Assembly: GCA_000727475.1 (NCBI GenBank)
Contig: KL647309.1
Location: forward strand, 1,619,820 to 1,683,819
Direction: 5' to 3'
From: Sarcocystis neurona
Lineage: Eukaryota; Apicomplexa; Conoidasida; Eucoccidiorida; Sarcocystidae
Length of the DNA stretch: 64,000 nucleotides
Part shown: one piece after another, positions 1-12,042 of the stretch
Numbering within the stretch: position 1 is the first letter of the stretch
Layout of the letters: each line of letters begins with the position of its first letter
Made by a program: the position numbers and the translations under genes
Notes under the pieces: model-generated
What the model was told of the DNA's origin: nothing
Databases searched by the model: none
The model's input: the letters and a program-made list of their open reading frames with translations, nothing else

Positions 1-439
1 GCTGGCGCATGCAACGGGGAAGAAAAAGCAGCAACACAAGGAGGAAGAGGAGGAGAAGGAGGAGCAAAAGGAGGGACCTTTCAACGGAAAGGAAAGGAGA
101 GAACGCAGAAGTTTCAAAAAGCGACGAACTCCTCGCTTCTATGTAGGGATACAGGTAATACTGCCAAAAACTGCTGCGACGATCTCCCTGCTTTTCATCT
201 ACCCAGAACTGTGTCTCTCTCCGCGCATATCATTCGGGTATTTCTCCTCCCGCATGCGCATATGAACTATATCTGGACTTGTGCGCGCCTTTTCACATAT
301 ATATATATATATATTTCTTTTCTTCAGCATTCGTTGGGAATCGCATCAGGTGACTACATGTATATATATATATATATAGATAGATAGATATACATATATA
401 TATATGTATATAGATGTATATACTGGTAGGGTGTACATA

Positions 440-471
<32 letters not shown>

Positions 472-1865
472 GGTAGTATAGACATATATGTATGCGTAGG
501 TAGACACGCAAATATATGGAGATCCATATGCATGTATGTGCTGGTGGTATATACATGGGTGTATATATATATATATATGCGTGCGTAGGTAGATACGCAG
601 ACGTATGCAGCAAAATGTAGATCTGTCAACGTATCAACTATTTCTTGCCAGATGTATAGACCTTGCCGTATGAAAGCTCTGTTTACGTAGAGGGTAGCCT
701 GTGTCTGTCTCTCTTTATATGCAGATTTAAACTGTCCGTCTGTGCGCGTCTGTCTCTATTCATGCGCTCGCAGAAGAATTTTTATTAGTAAAACAGGTTC
801 GATTTCCTACGCGTGCCCATACGTGGGGTCGGCAGAAGAAGCAGCTCTTTCTCCACATATATATATATACAGGATCACCTCTGCGCACATAGGCATCTCT
901 TAATATCTATGAGTCACACACGCATATATGTGTCTGCTTATACATATACATATATATATATGTATATAAGCACGTGCGTTTATTTTTTGCTCGCTCTCTC
1001 TCATTCTCTCTCTCTATATATGTGTGGTATATACGACAGTAATCTCGCGATGTTATAGGGATGCTTACATATATGTATATATATATGGCTGTATATGTGT
1101 ATGTCTTTACCTACACATATATATATGACCAAGAACGAGTGTATATAGGAGTAACTTTTCTCTTTTTTTGGTTGTCTTGGTCTTTCTGTCTGTACGTTCC
1201 TCTGGCAGTCCCCCTGTCTCTCTGTCTCCGTCTCACTTTCGCTTCCTCTTCTTCTCAATTTCGCCGTTTCTCTCAAGAGGGAGACACCCGCGACGCTTTT
1301 CTTCCCGACGATTGATGTCTGTGTGTGTTGGATACATCTGTGAAAATTTGTCCTTCCTCTGGTTCCCCTGCAGAAATACATACATATACATATATACATG
1401 TGTATACATGTATATGATTTCTGCGTTTGTTATGACTGCTGTTGCTGTCGTGAAGTTTGATCATGTATAGAACTTTACCATTCTGGTGCGTCCCCTGCAG
1501 GAAGACAGATATACATGTATGTGTGGCTGACTTCTGCTCTTTTTATGACTGCCGTTGCTGTCCTGCAGTTCCACCCAGAAAGAATGTTGGACGACTACGC
1601 GGGGTGCAGACGAGTCGTCGAGGCTTTTGTTGACGCATGCAAAAGTTATAGAAAAAGTCGCCAGCACCGTTTTTCCTCTCCTTCCTCCTCCTGCTGCTCT
1701 TTCGCAACCCGGCCCTTTGCCTCGCCGGCTAGCGGAGCTGCTTCCCCTGCGCCCGCTGCTGCCTCCTCTGCTCCTGCTGCTGCCTCTCCTCCTCCTGCTG
1801 CTGCCTCTCCTGCTCCTGTTGCAGCTGGTGCCGCTTCTCCCGCGCCTGCCGGGGGAACGCAGTGA
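1..1865 (+). CDS. class I glutamine amidotransferase (peptidase C26-like), C-terminal two exons, 5' partial
   Basis: Two exons are visible, 2-154 (already open at the window edge, phase 0) and 1569-1865, separated by an intron that starts GTAATA and ends CTGTCCTGCAG. Joined, they read FYVGIQ + FHPERMLDDYAGC. This contains the FHPE motif that supplies the catalytic His and Glu of class I glutamine amidotransferases, followed by a helix (VVEAFVDACKSYRK) that fits the last helix of plant GAT1_2.1 / gamma-glutamyl-hydrolase-like members, where G(L/I)QFHPERM and a Y-x-G-C motif also occur. Such enzymes hydrolyse or transfer gamma-glutamyl amide groups; the substrate cannot be told from this fragment. 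The nucleophilic Cys lies upstream of the window. Just before the FHPE strand is a Lys/Glu/Arg-rich insertion of about 35 residues, and after the final helix is a Ser/Ala/Pro-rich tail ending at TGA 1863-1865. The family is fairly secure; the exact end of the tail is not. Confidence -1.
155..1568 (+). other. intron of the glutamine amidotransferase gene
   Basis: The 1414-base interval between the two amidotransferase exons begins GT and ends in a pyrimidine-containing CAG acceptor, phase 0 on both sides. It holds (TA)n and (CA)n/(TG)n microsatellites (about 297-315, 360-480, 555-580, 860-970, 1065-1130), CT-rich stretches around 1000-1015 and 1150-1260, and a diverged local duplication at its 3' end. 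I saw no other gene in it. Confidence -1.
1365..1576 (+). repeat. diverged tandem duplication of about 105-125 bp spanning the 3' splice site
   Basis: Two neighbouring segments, about 1365-1466 and 1493-1576, share the order: CCCTGCAG, a short ACATATA tract, TTCTGC, TTATGACTGC, GTTGCTGTC. The second copy supplies the acceptor CTGTCCTGCAG used by the last amidotransferase exon. The first has GTGAAGTT at the equivalent place and so lacks the acceptor. Confidence -1.
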
Positions 1866-3180
1866 CTAGGACTGCTGCTGTTGCTGCTCCTTTCCCGCAT
1901 CCGGCCGTTCAAGACTGACTCACGCAGCGGCCGCGTCCACTGCGGCAGCGGCTACGGGAGCTCGAGCGGCAACGCCAGGGGCGTCCCCGACACCGGGCGT
2001 CACCGCCACGACCTCTGTCAGCAGCAGCAGCAAACCAAGAAAAGTTTTATGGACCATCTGTCCACATTTGTCTCTCTCTCTGTCCATACACACTCACTCG
2101 TACACACACGCGTATATATGTGTAGTTGTGAAGAGAGAGACACACACACGTACACACACACAAAGACATACATACACATACTTATATGTATGTATATATA
2201 TGTGTATGTATGTCTGCTTGTAGTGATGTTCTGCATTGGTATGGTGCCATGTTCCTATACATATGCATATATACATATATATATGTATAGGTATAGAGAG
2301 AGAGAGAGCGATACACACACACACACACACATACACACACACACACGCACGCATACGTACATGCATACGTACACGCAGACATACATACACCTACATGTAT
2401 AATACATATATATATATATCTGGTTGTAGTGGTTTTTCTGTATTCGTGTGACACCGTGTTCCTCACCAAGTTGACAGGAGGTGTCGCAGTAGGCGCGAGT
2501 AAATTGACGGGCCGTTTCCTCGCTCGAGGCTGACTAGCTCGTTCTCTTTCTATATCGCGTTTCTGCGTGTCTGCGTGTCGCCTTCTTCTTTTCGTCTCTC
2601 TACAAATATATCTCCTCGTATAAATCCAGAACATGTCTCGTCGGAATGTTGCATGCACGTACAGCCGTATCTATACGTGTATATCGGTAGACACAGACTT
2701 GTCTCTGAATATTGGTTCGACTCTCTCTCTCTCTCTGGCTCTTTGGGACTCTGTGTAGCTGTGTATGTGGGTATATGTAGATGTGTATATATATAGAGAG
2801 ATATATGCATGTATATATCTATATACGTGTGTGTACATACGTACTAATACAGAGAGTATCTGCATCTGTCTATCAAGACGTACGGGTGCATACGGATGCA
2901 CGTGCGGCTACTCCGGAAGGAACGAAGCCCATAATTTTCGGCGTATCTATGTCTGTGTGGAGATTTTTATTTCCACGTGCGCGGGGGTGCTTTTGTGTGG
3001 ACAAACGAAGCAGGAGAATATTTCCTGTCAGCCAATTCTGTGTATGTGTTGGAGACATACTCCTTCGCGGGAGGTCGCGGAAAAAACAGGACTTGCTGCC
3101 TGCGGCATCTGCATGCACGTTGTGCACCAGCAGCAGCACGAGGACGCAGCACTAGCTGCTGCTGAGTTGCGCGTTCTCGT
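1866..3180. other. intergenic microsatellite region
   Basis: After the amidotransferase stop there is about 170 bases of GC-rich sequence, then (CA)n/(TA)n tracts (2090-2175, 2195-2215, 2265-2400), CT-rich runs (2720-2745) and (TA)n tracts (2785-2825). Short frames near 2977-3165 look protein-like on both strands, so I do not call a gene. Confidence -1.
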
Positions 3181-3229
3181 TTAAAATCTCCTGCTCCCCG
3201 TTACTGTTCTTGAAAAAGCGTTCTGCTGC

Positions 3230-5275
3230 GCAGCTGCTGCTGTTGCTCTTGTAGATGCTCGTTGCGCTGCTTCGTGTGCTGCCGTAGTCGTTACCTCTCG
3301 TGCTGCTGCTACAGCTGTTGCAGCTGCTACAGCTGTTGCTGCAGCTACACCTGGTGCCGTTGCTACACCTGCTGCTGCTGCTACACCTGCTGCTGCTGCT
3401 ACACCTGCTGCTGCTGCCACACCTGCTGCGCCTTAAAGTGCTGCTGGTTCTCTCGCGCTTGCTGCCGCCGCAGGTGCTGCCGCGGCTACGACAACTGCTG
3501 CTGCTTCTACACGTGCTGCGGCTGCTCCTACAGGTTTTACCGCTGCTCCAACAGCTACTGTCGCTTCGGCTGCTCTTGGGGCGGCTGCAGCTGCTGCCGC
3601 GGCTACTGCTGTTGCTGGTGCTCCAGCTGCTGCTGCTGCTTCCACATCTATTGCTGCTGGTTCCACAGCTACTGCTGCTGCTTCCACAGCTACTGCTGCT
3701 GCCTCCACAGCTACTGGTAGCACTGCCACAGCAACTCATGATGCTATCAGGTGCTGCTGCTGTCAGCTGATGCTGTTACCGGAGCTGCTACTCAGCTGCA
3801 ATTGCTCCTGCTGCAGCTGTTGCTACTGCATGTAAGCACTTTCGTGTCCGTTGCTCAGTCGTTTGAGAGAGGAACTACGGGCAGGGGCCTGTCCACCAAC
3901 TGCTGCTGCTGTTGCGCTTGCTGTCGCTGTTGCTTCTGACAGTGCGGATTGGCTCGAGCTAATGCAAGTCTGTTCCCGCGAATTGCGCGGGATCTACTTT
4001 CATCCTTCTGCTTTGAATCTGCCATGGTTTTGCGCTGCCGATGTGCACGTGGTCGGTTGCTGCTCGACCGCTGTCCAGAGACAAAACAGGTGCTTCCCTG
4101 CCGCTGCTGTGCCGCAGCACCGCTCTGCGTTTGCTTTTATCTATCTTCTCCAGCCCAGAGTGCTTCTGTGACAGGTATAGGCTGTCGAGCAGGTGGCACG
4201 CGGCTGGTGTTGTTCTCTTGCTTCGCGTGCAGCTGTTGTTACGATCCCTGCTACTGGATAGCTGCTGCGTCGATTGCTGCTTCTGCCCCTCCTGCCTTTT
4301 TACTCTGGTGCTGCTTCTCTTACCGTGTCACTGCTTGCTGCTACTCAGGCCTGATCTGCTGGTGCTCAAGCCTGCTGCTGTTTCTGCTGCTCTGCTACCG
4401 CTACTGCATCCTCCAGCTGCTGTTCCGGTTCCTCCTCTTGTGCTGGCATTTCTCTCGGTGACGACAAGCGCACTCCGTAGCACGTGCTAGCTACCGCAAG
4501 AGTTTCACGTGCTGCTGCTGCTGCTGGCTCATCCACTGCTGCTGCTGCTGCCCGAGTTACTGTTCGAACTGCCTCAGCTGCTCCCATTGTCTGCCTTGAC
4601 GTTCGGCCTGCTCGATGTGTAGTTTCCCTTCCACCTGCTGCTTCCCTTCCTGCTGCTCCTGACGTCTGGCGTCCTGTTGCTGCCGCAGAAGTCTCGTTCA
4701 TCGCAGTGACGGCTTCTGCTGCTGCTACTTTCAGGCTCGAGGTTCATTTGCTGCTGGTGTTGCTGCTGCCGCTTCAGTTGCTGGTGCCACTTCTGCCTGA
4801 GTTACTTTATCCGCCACTGCTCGACTTTTGGTCCGGTTTCCCCTCCTGCTGCTATTGTTTCATCGGTGGCGTTATCGTTTGCTGCTGCGGCCTGGTCTGT
4901 TGGTCATGCTGCTGTTCCATGAGCTGCCTCCACTATCCTTACTGGTGCGGCCGGTTCACCTGCCGCTGCCGCTGTGCCTGCTGTTGGTGCTGGATGCGTG
5001 CTGTGACAAAATCACCTGCTGCTCGACCGATTTCCCCTGCTTCTGCTTCTGGTCCACAGCAGTCCTCGCTGAGCTCTTGCGTGGCTATTCGCCTGCTACA
5101 AGAAGAGCTGCTGATTCCAGATCACTCACAGCAGCATCCGCAGCTGGACAGCACTGTGTCTGCTGCTGCTGGTGCGAGTGGTTGCTCTCTCCTGCTTAGT
5201 AAAGAAGCTGACTTTACAAGTAACAACAGCTGCATCAGCCGGATCCTAATGCTGCAACTGTTGCTGTAATTTCGG
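3230..5275. repeat. imperfect CTG/GCT trinucleotide array, about 2 kb
   Basis: Nearly every second or third codon-sized word is CTG, GCT or TGC, interrupted by unique words. All three + frames are therefore open for long stretches (Leu-, Cys- and Ala-rich), as are - frames (Ser-, Gln-, Ala-rich). This openness comes from the repeat and does not by itself show coding. No conserved block was recognised inside it. Confidence -1.
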
Positions 5276-6204
5276 AAGTGTTGACGTCAAGCAACACGTA
5301 TACGCAGCTGCAGATATGCTGCGTCTCCCATGCAGAAAGTAGCAACAGCAGGTGCTGGCTCTCTCAGACAACAGCTACAGGAACAGCTGGGCAGCACTGG
5401 CGTATCCTGCTACGACATGTCGCTCATTAAGCAAATCACCGCGACATTCGTTCTGGCTTCGAGCCGCCCCCGAAACAGCAGCCCTTGCACTGCTACTACT
5501 TCTGTTACGCAGCTTCGTTGTATATAAAACGCGTTTTCACTTATAATCACACACAGCAGAACCGGCAGCCGTGTACCAGTACTCCTGACCGGCAAAGGGG
5601 GCTACCGCAGTTGTCCGGATCTCCCGTTTTTTAAACGGCGCTTCGATTTAGCGCCAACAGTTGCAGAGCAGCACCAAGTGTTGCTCCGTCGCTGCAGCTG
5701 CAGCGTTGCTTTTGTCTGTGTACTTGTACGTGTCTGCGTGTGTACTTGTGTGTGCGTGGGTGTGTGTGTGTGGGTCCACGACGCTGGGGAAAGCGCTTTT
5801 CCATCACCTCCATATAAATGGCAGACAGATACATGGGGATGTGCACGCTAATGTATCCCTACGCGTAGATGCGATGCCTGTACGTGTCACGTGCTCATGT
5901 CGTGTAGTGCGACTTCTACGGTGATATTTACAATCAAAGAGAGAGAAATATGTAGTAGACAACTGTAACGACCCTATAGATTGCTGGAAAGATGATACGC
6001 GTATCAGACCACAGTTAGAGAATCTTTCTAAATATCAGTGGCAGACAGATTCTACATTTCTACATAGTACCTCGGAAATCTATACTGCAGACTGAGCCGG
6101 CCCACGTATGTTGCATTGCTCCATATCGGCAGATCCGTATTCACTCGTGAGAATGCATCTATACATATATTTTGATTTGCGTGTACGTGTGTGAGCCTGC
6201 TTAG
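5276..6204. other. unique sequence, nothing recognised
   Basis: Mostly non-repetitive sequence with a (TG)n tract at about 5740-5775. I see no convincing exon or RNA gene. Confidence -1.
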
Positions 6205-6700
6205 CTGTGTAGAACAAATCCGTGTGTGTGCCGTGTGTACGGATATACGCATATAGGTCTGAATCTTCCCTTGTCTTGAAATACATGGCACACGCGCCTG
6301 TCTTTCTAACCTCCTACACATATATACATATATATATTTGTAAAGCAAAGTCGTGTGTGTGTGTGTAATAAATATATATATATATATATAAATACGCATA
6401 CACATGCGCGTGGGTCTGAATCGTCCAACCTTTCTCTCTCTATCTCCTCATATATATACATACATATGTAGAACAAATTCGTGTATATGCTGTGCGTTTA
6501 TGTGTGTAGGGATACATATGTATATACACACCCGTGAGTCTGAATGCGCCAGTCTTTCTCTATCTATCCTCCCATATATATATATACGTGTGTGTAAAAC
6601 GAATTCACCTATGTGTTATATGTGTGTATACACGTATGTACCTACACACACGTGGGTCTGACTAACCTTTTGTCTTTAGATATTTTATCCACACTCCTCT
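6205..6700. repeat. about four tandem units of roughly 125 bp
   Basis: Each unit contains a segment like GTAGAACAAATTCGTGT, a (TG/TA) tract, and then GGGTCTGAAT or GAGTCTGAAT followed by a CT-rich piece. Copies of the first motif begin near 6206, 6340, 6468 and 6592; copies of GTCTGA lie near 6258, 6411, 6537 and 6656. The units differ by substitutions and variable (TA)n length. Confidence -1.
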
Positions 6701-7594
6701 TTTTCTATCCTCTCACATGTATAAACACAAAAAGTGCCTTAGAAGAAAGCGTATCGATGTGTGAGTTCAAGTACAGACATATACATATATATATATATGT
6801 ATATATATATACACATGTACAGATGTGCACGTGGACTGTATAGAGCCGTTGTTTTTTTAGTGAACTTGTGTATCTGTATGTATCTGTATTCGGACAGACA
6901 CATATATATCTGTGTCTACGTAATAAGGCGGGATTTTCCGTTCGTATGAAAGGTATCGTCTAGCCGCGTGCTGTTCTTCTTCTTTGTTCCGCCAACAAAT
7001 ACTACTAGCAGTAGTAGTAGTAGTACACGTGCGCTTTCTGCTGCAGCAAGCGTTTTATATTTTTCGCAGCGGCAGCAGCTGTGTCGTCGTCTGCAGGGCA
7101 GAAGCAGACCCTTTTTGCGGCAGAACGGATCCTCTCAGTTTTTTGTTCTCTTCTTCGCGACTGCTGCTGCTGCTGCAGGCTCTGCCTCTGGGTTTTCGTC
7201 TCCTCAGCAGCAAGTTCCTGCTCTCACTCAGTTGCAGCAGCGTCCCCTCGCTAGCGCCGGCCGACGCGTCTTCTCAAGCAGCAATTCCCGCTTCAGGGAC
7301 TTCCGCTTCTCACTGACGCATGCATACGGACATGTATTTATATACACATATATACATATATATATATATGTATATCAATGTGTATACACTAATATTTGTA
7401 CGGGAGCAGGGGAGAAGAAGAGAGAACGTGAGAATAACAGACGACTCGTAGCAGGCCTTTCCACATATATACATATATATATATATATAGTGATGAGCAT
7501 ATGCATGTGTGACGATGTTTAACTTCTCTATACGCAAAGAACTCCACACAAATAGACCTGCGAGCATTGGCGATTCTCCACACATATATTGCAG
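6701..7594. other. mixed region with CAG-rich segment 7050-7290; possible upstream exon not resolved
   Basis: Between (TA)n tracts lies a segment (about 6968-7316) with (GTA)n and CAG/CTG words. It is open on the + strand and rich in Ser, Gln and Arg (for example RRLQGRSRPFLRQNG), a composition compatible with an organelle-targeting leader. I could not define a start codon or a donor that joins it to the exon candidate at 7595. Confidence -1.
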
Positions 7595-7786
7595 ACGGCG
7601 CTTCTGGCCCTGGGCCGCGTCGGCCTCTCCCTTAGACGCATATGTACTGCGGCACCAAATTTTCTGCTTCTCCTGTCCACACAGAAATTGGCCGAATATT
7701 TACTGCGGCAGAGGGACTACATTCTCTCCTTCCTCTGCCCACTCACAAATCCATCTAAAAACCTACACCAGTATATGTATTATTGA
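7595..7786 (+). CDS. candidate terminal exon, unidentified protein
   Basis: After an acceptor-like ATATATTGCAG the + strand is open for 63 codons to TGA 7784-7786. The composition is ordinary for a protein (TALLALGRVGLSLRRIC near the start, KLAEYLLRQRDYILSF in the middle) with no repeat character, unlike its surroundings. I do not recognise a family. The first third is hydrophobic with Arg residues. It could be the last exon of a gene beginning in the CAG-rich segment upstream, or a chance frame. Confidence -1.
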   Translation, partial: TALLALGRVGLSLRRICTAAPNFLLLLSTQKLAEYLLRQRDYILSFLCPLTNPSKNLHQYMYY

Positions 7787-8166
7787 GTACACCCTGATAT
7801 ATACAGTAATATGTATGTGTATATATATATATGCATGTGTATGTAGATACATGCAGGCATGTATAGATATATGCAAGTATATACTCAGGTATATACAATT
7901 AGGCCAGTCTATAGATACGTGCAGCTATACAAACAATATATGCTAGTATACGCAAGTACATATATGTGTATCAATATATAGATACACGCGCAAGTATATA
8001 CGCAATCATATCAACCTATGTCAGTCCATATACACTCAAGTAAGTCTACGTACATTTATATATATCTATATATGAATTCCACTCTGTACATATAAAAAGG
8101 CGCCGCGGTGCGTATTCTACAGATGAGAGGGGAGGTATGTAGAAAGAAAGGAAAGCCCTTTTTTCG
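7787..8166. other. AT-rich microsatellite spacer
   Basis: Irregular (TATA), (GTATA) and (CAAGTATA) words fill the space up to the PheRS stop codon. No gene seen. Confidence -1.
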
Positions 8167-11100
8167 CTAGCGAAGAGTGACATTAAATATTTGTCCAACT
8201 TTCTGGTAAAGGTCATCTTGAAGTGCGTTTACCTCCGCATGCAGGAGAGTTCTGTCTGCTGCTCGATAAGTGAGACGATAGCAGCGACTTTGCTGCTGCG
8301 TCTCAGGGTGGATAAAGGCGTCAAGCAGCCGCACACTTTCGATCAAATCTCCTCCTACTTCTCTGCAAATATCAAAGAAAGCTGCTTCAGTAAACACTTG
8401 CCTGCTCTTCTTCTTCTTCGTTTGTTCCTCCACTTTCACGCCTACCCCACGGACTCCACACCGGTGCGCTTCCCGCTGCTCCTGCTGCTGCGCCGCCGGG
8501 CTCCTCCTGCCCTCCTGCTGCTGCTGCCGCCGTTGCAGGTCCTTCTCAATCGCTGCATCGCTGCTGCTCCTCGCGCTCTCCCACACAGAACTGCTGCTGC
8601 TGCTGTTGCTGCTCCTTCTTCTCCTCTCGGTTCTCTGCGTACTGCTGCTGCCCTCCTGGCCTGCGGAGCTGCGGTCGCCGGCGTGTGGGGCACCCGTGCC
8701 GTTCGCTCTTTTTGTTTCCTCCTCCAAGACTTCCTCGTCATTTTCTTCCTCCTCTTCTTCACTCGCATTGAGCCAGAAGGATATGTCTTTGTACACCGGG
8801 GGCATATGACTAAACGGGACGAACGGACGTGGCAAGCCATCGGCATATTGAGAGAGAAAACGAGAATCCTGCGACCAGAAGAGACGAATATCACCTATAT
8901 CAAACAAGCGCATGCACAAACGCTCAATACCCAGCCCAAAAGCCCATCCGCGTCTTTCCAGCATTTCTCGTTCCCCCTCTTGACGTGCTCCTCCTCCTGC
9001 CTTGCCTGCTCCTGCTGCAGTTGCTGCCTCTCCCGTTTCTCCTGCTAAAGCCGCTTCTGGTGCCGCTGCTTCTCCTGCTGCAGCTGGCTTGGCTTTCGAA
9101 GACTCACGACGACGCGGCTCGTCCTGCTGCCGTGCCGCTGCTTCTTCTCCTGCTTGCGAAAGTCCCTCCCTGCTCGAACACGGTAGTCCAGCAGCAGCAG
9201 CAGCACTCCCAGCAGCAGCATTTCCGGCGGCATTAGCAGCAGGAAAAGGGACGCCCTGCGAGCCATTGCGGCCTTGCTGTCTTGCTGAAGAAGCAGCAGC
9301 AGCATCAACGGCTCGCATGATGTCTTTGTGTATTTCTCCGGCGCCGAGTATTTCTACCCAGCAATCTTCATCTTCAGGCACCGCCTCCCCATCTTCCGTT
9401 GCTGCTGCTCCTGCTACGCCTTGCCGCACCGGCTCCTGCGTCTCTCTACAGTAGTCGTCCTTTGGTGTTGCCACCGACGAAAGTCGCAACTTTCCTTTCT
9501 GGTGCTCCGTCTGCTGCTGACTTTTCTGCTGCTGCTTCTCTGCTTGTTTCGTTTCCTTTCCCTGCTTTCGTTGTTCCACACGTAACCCGCTCGCCTCCTG
9601 CTGCTGCTGCGGCTGCTTCTGCGTCTCCTGCTGCGGCTGCTCCTGTATCCCCCGCTGCTGCTGCTTCTGCGTCTTCGTTTGCTGCTGTTTCTGCTGCTGC
9701 TGCTGCTTCTGCTTCTGCTGCGGATGTGGCTCCTGCTGCTGTCGCTTGCTTCCTTTGGGGATGGACACATACAACTCAAGCGAAGGAGAAGTAAAAGGAA
9801 ACGTCGCGTCGTAGTCCCACCGCAGCTGGACGGTCTTTTGGAAAAGCTGCTGCAGCAGCAGTTCTAGTGTAATCTGCATGTGGAGCACAACCGGGTTTAA
9901 TAGATATGGATTGCAGAGCCGCAGACAGGCGAAGCTCTTTATGAGTCGCTGCTGCTCTTGGAATGCTACGTCAGTCACGCCAGGCTGCTGCTGCTGCTGC
10001 AGCTCGGCCTTTTGCTGCTTCCCGAAACGCTCCTGCACCTCCTGCTGCTGTTCCTCCCCCTGCTGTTGCTGTTCCTGCCCCCGCGGCTGCTTCGTCTGCT
10101 GCTGCCTCTGCTGCTGCTCCTGCTGCTGCTCCTGCTGCTGTTCCTGCGCCTCCTTGTGCTGCTGTTCCTGCGCCTCCTTGTGCTGCTGCTCCTGCTCGTG
10201 CTCCTGCTCCTGCTTCTGTTGCTGTGTGAGGGGCTCGTGCTGTGTCTGCGGCTCCGTGGGAGGGCGTGCTGTGTCTGCGGCGCCGGTAGCAGCGGCAGCT
10301 GGGGACTGCGTTAGAACAACAGCAGCAGACGTTGCCGCTGGGAGTGTCCCCCCGCCTGCAGCAGGACTGCAGATGTGCGGAGGAGGGGGACGACCAAGCA
10401 GCAGCATGAAGACATTCTGCACCACCAGACGATGCTCCTGCTGCAGTTGCTGCAGCTGCTGCTTGTTAAATATGCGATAGCCGTCCACTTGGTGAAAGAC
10501 TGGGTAATGAAGCCTATCTACGGTGTCCCTTCGTGCCACCGCGCAGCTCCATACTGCTGCTTCGACTCCCGCCACCAGCAGGTCTCGCTGATGCGCAGTT
10601 CCTTGCGTCCTCAGCAGCAGTACCGGCTTCTTCTTCTCCTTCGCGTCCTGCCGCTGCTTTTCCTGCTCCCGCTGCTGATTCTCCGACTCCTGCTGCTGCT
10701 GCTCCGGGTCCGGCTGCTGCTTTGCCTTCTGCTGCGACTTCTGCTGCCGTCCCTCCGCTTGGTGCTGTTGCTGCCCATCCTCCTTCTGTTGCTGCCCACT
10801 CTCCTTCTGCTGCTGAGGCTGCCAGCAGTTCTTCAGATGCTCTCCGTCCTCCTGGTGCTGCTGCTTTCCCTTCGTCTGTTCCAGAAGCTGCTCCCTCTGC
10901 TGTCCCTCCTCCTGCTGCTGCCGCTGTTGCCGTTGCTGCCGCACGTGAGATGGTGGCGCAGAAAGATAATATGTGTCGGACGGATTCCTGCTGACGTGGT
11001 CAGGCGGCACCAGCAGCGAATCAAAATTTTGCTCTACTGTGACGATCGGTGAAAAGTTATCGAAGATCTGGTACTCTGCTGCTGCCACTCCTGCTCCTGC

Positions 11101-12004
11101 GACTCCTGCTGCTGCTACTCTTTGTTCGGCTGCTACGTCTCCTGCTGCTGCTGCCGGCAGTTCTTCTGCTGCGTCTGCTGCTGCTGCTGCCGTCTTTCGT
11201 CTACGCGCTTCTCCTGCTGTTGCCGCTTCACCTGCTGCTGTTGCTCTTTCCACTGCCGCCGCTTCTCTGCCAGTCGGTCTCTGTGCTGCTCCGACTGCTG
11301 CACCTCTCCTCCGCGGCACCTCTCCTCCTGTTGCAGCCCAGTTTGTTGCTGCTTCTGCTGCACCTGTTCGCTTGGCCTCCTCCTGTTCCTCAGAATCACC
11401 AGCAGCAGCACGGTCGTCTTCTGCAGTAAAGCGGACAACTTCTGCTTCTGCCGCTGCTGCAGCAAGCTCCTCACTTGGGTGCTGCTGCTGCGGGTGGTGA
11501 CTTGCAGAAGCAAAGGGCAAAGGAGTGAGAAGTTCTACAGGAAAATAGAGACCAGCAACACCAGAAGGCGCAGCAGCAGCAACACGCCTAGCAGGGAAGA
11601 ATCGACCCAGCTGAGCCGCTGCTGGAGCACCTTGTTGCTGCTTCTGCTGCCAGGGCTGCGCTGCGTATTGTTGCTGTTGTATCAACGCTGCAGCGTCCGA
11701 CGTGGAAGAGCAGCAAGACGCGACCGCAGCACCAGCACCGGACAAACGAAGCGAAGTTGATGGAAAGGAAGCAAAGGAAAAAGGAGAGGAACATGGTGAT
11801 GAAGGAGAACGCGAAGAACGGGCTTGTCGCATGCGTTCATTTTCACATAAAAAAAAACGCTCGATCTGCTGCTTGACGATACCGACTGGATTTGTTGGCA
11901 CCCGGTGCAGTCCCCTCCCCATCACCTTCTCCCACACTGCAGCAGGTACGTGACACGGACGTTCATACGTGCATTCCTGCTGCCGTTGTGGCTGCTGCTG
12001 TTGC

Positions 12005-12042
<38 letters not shown>

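Noticed and set aside
3230..5275. Several 100-260-codon Leu, Cys, Ala or Ser-rich frames
   Set aside because: All six frames are affected by the CTG/GCT array and no conserved block is present.
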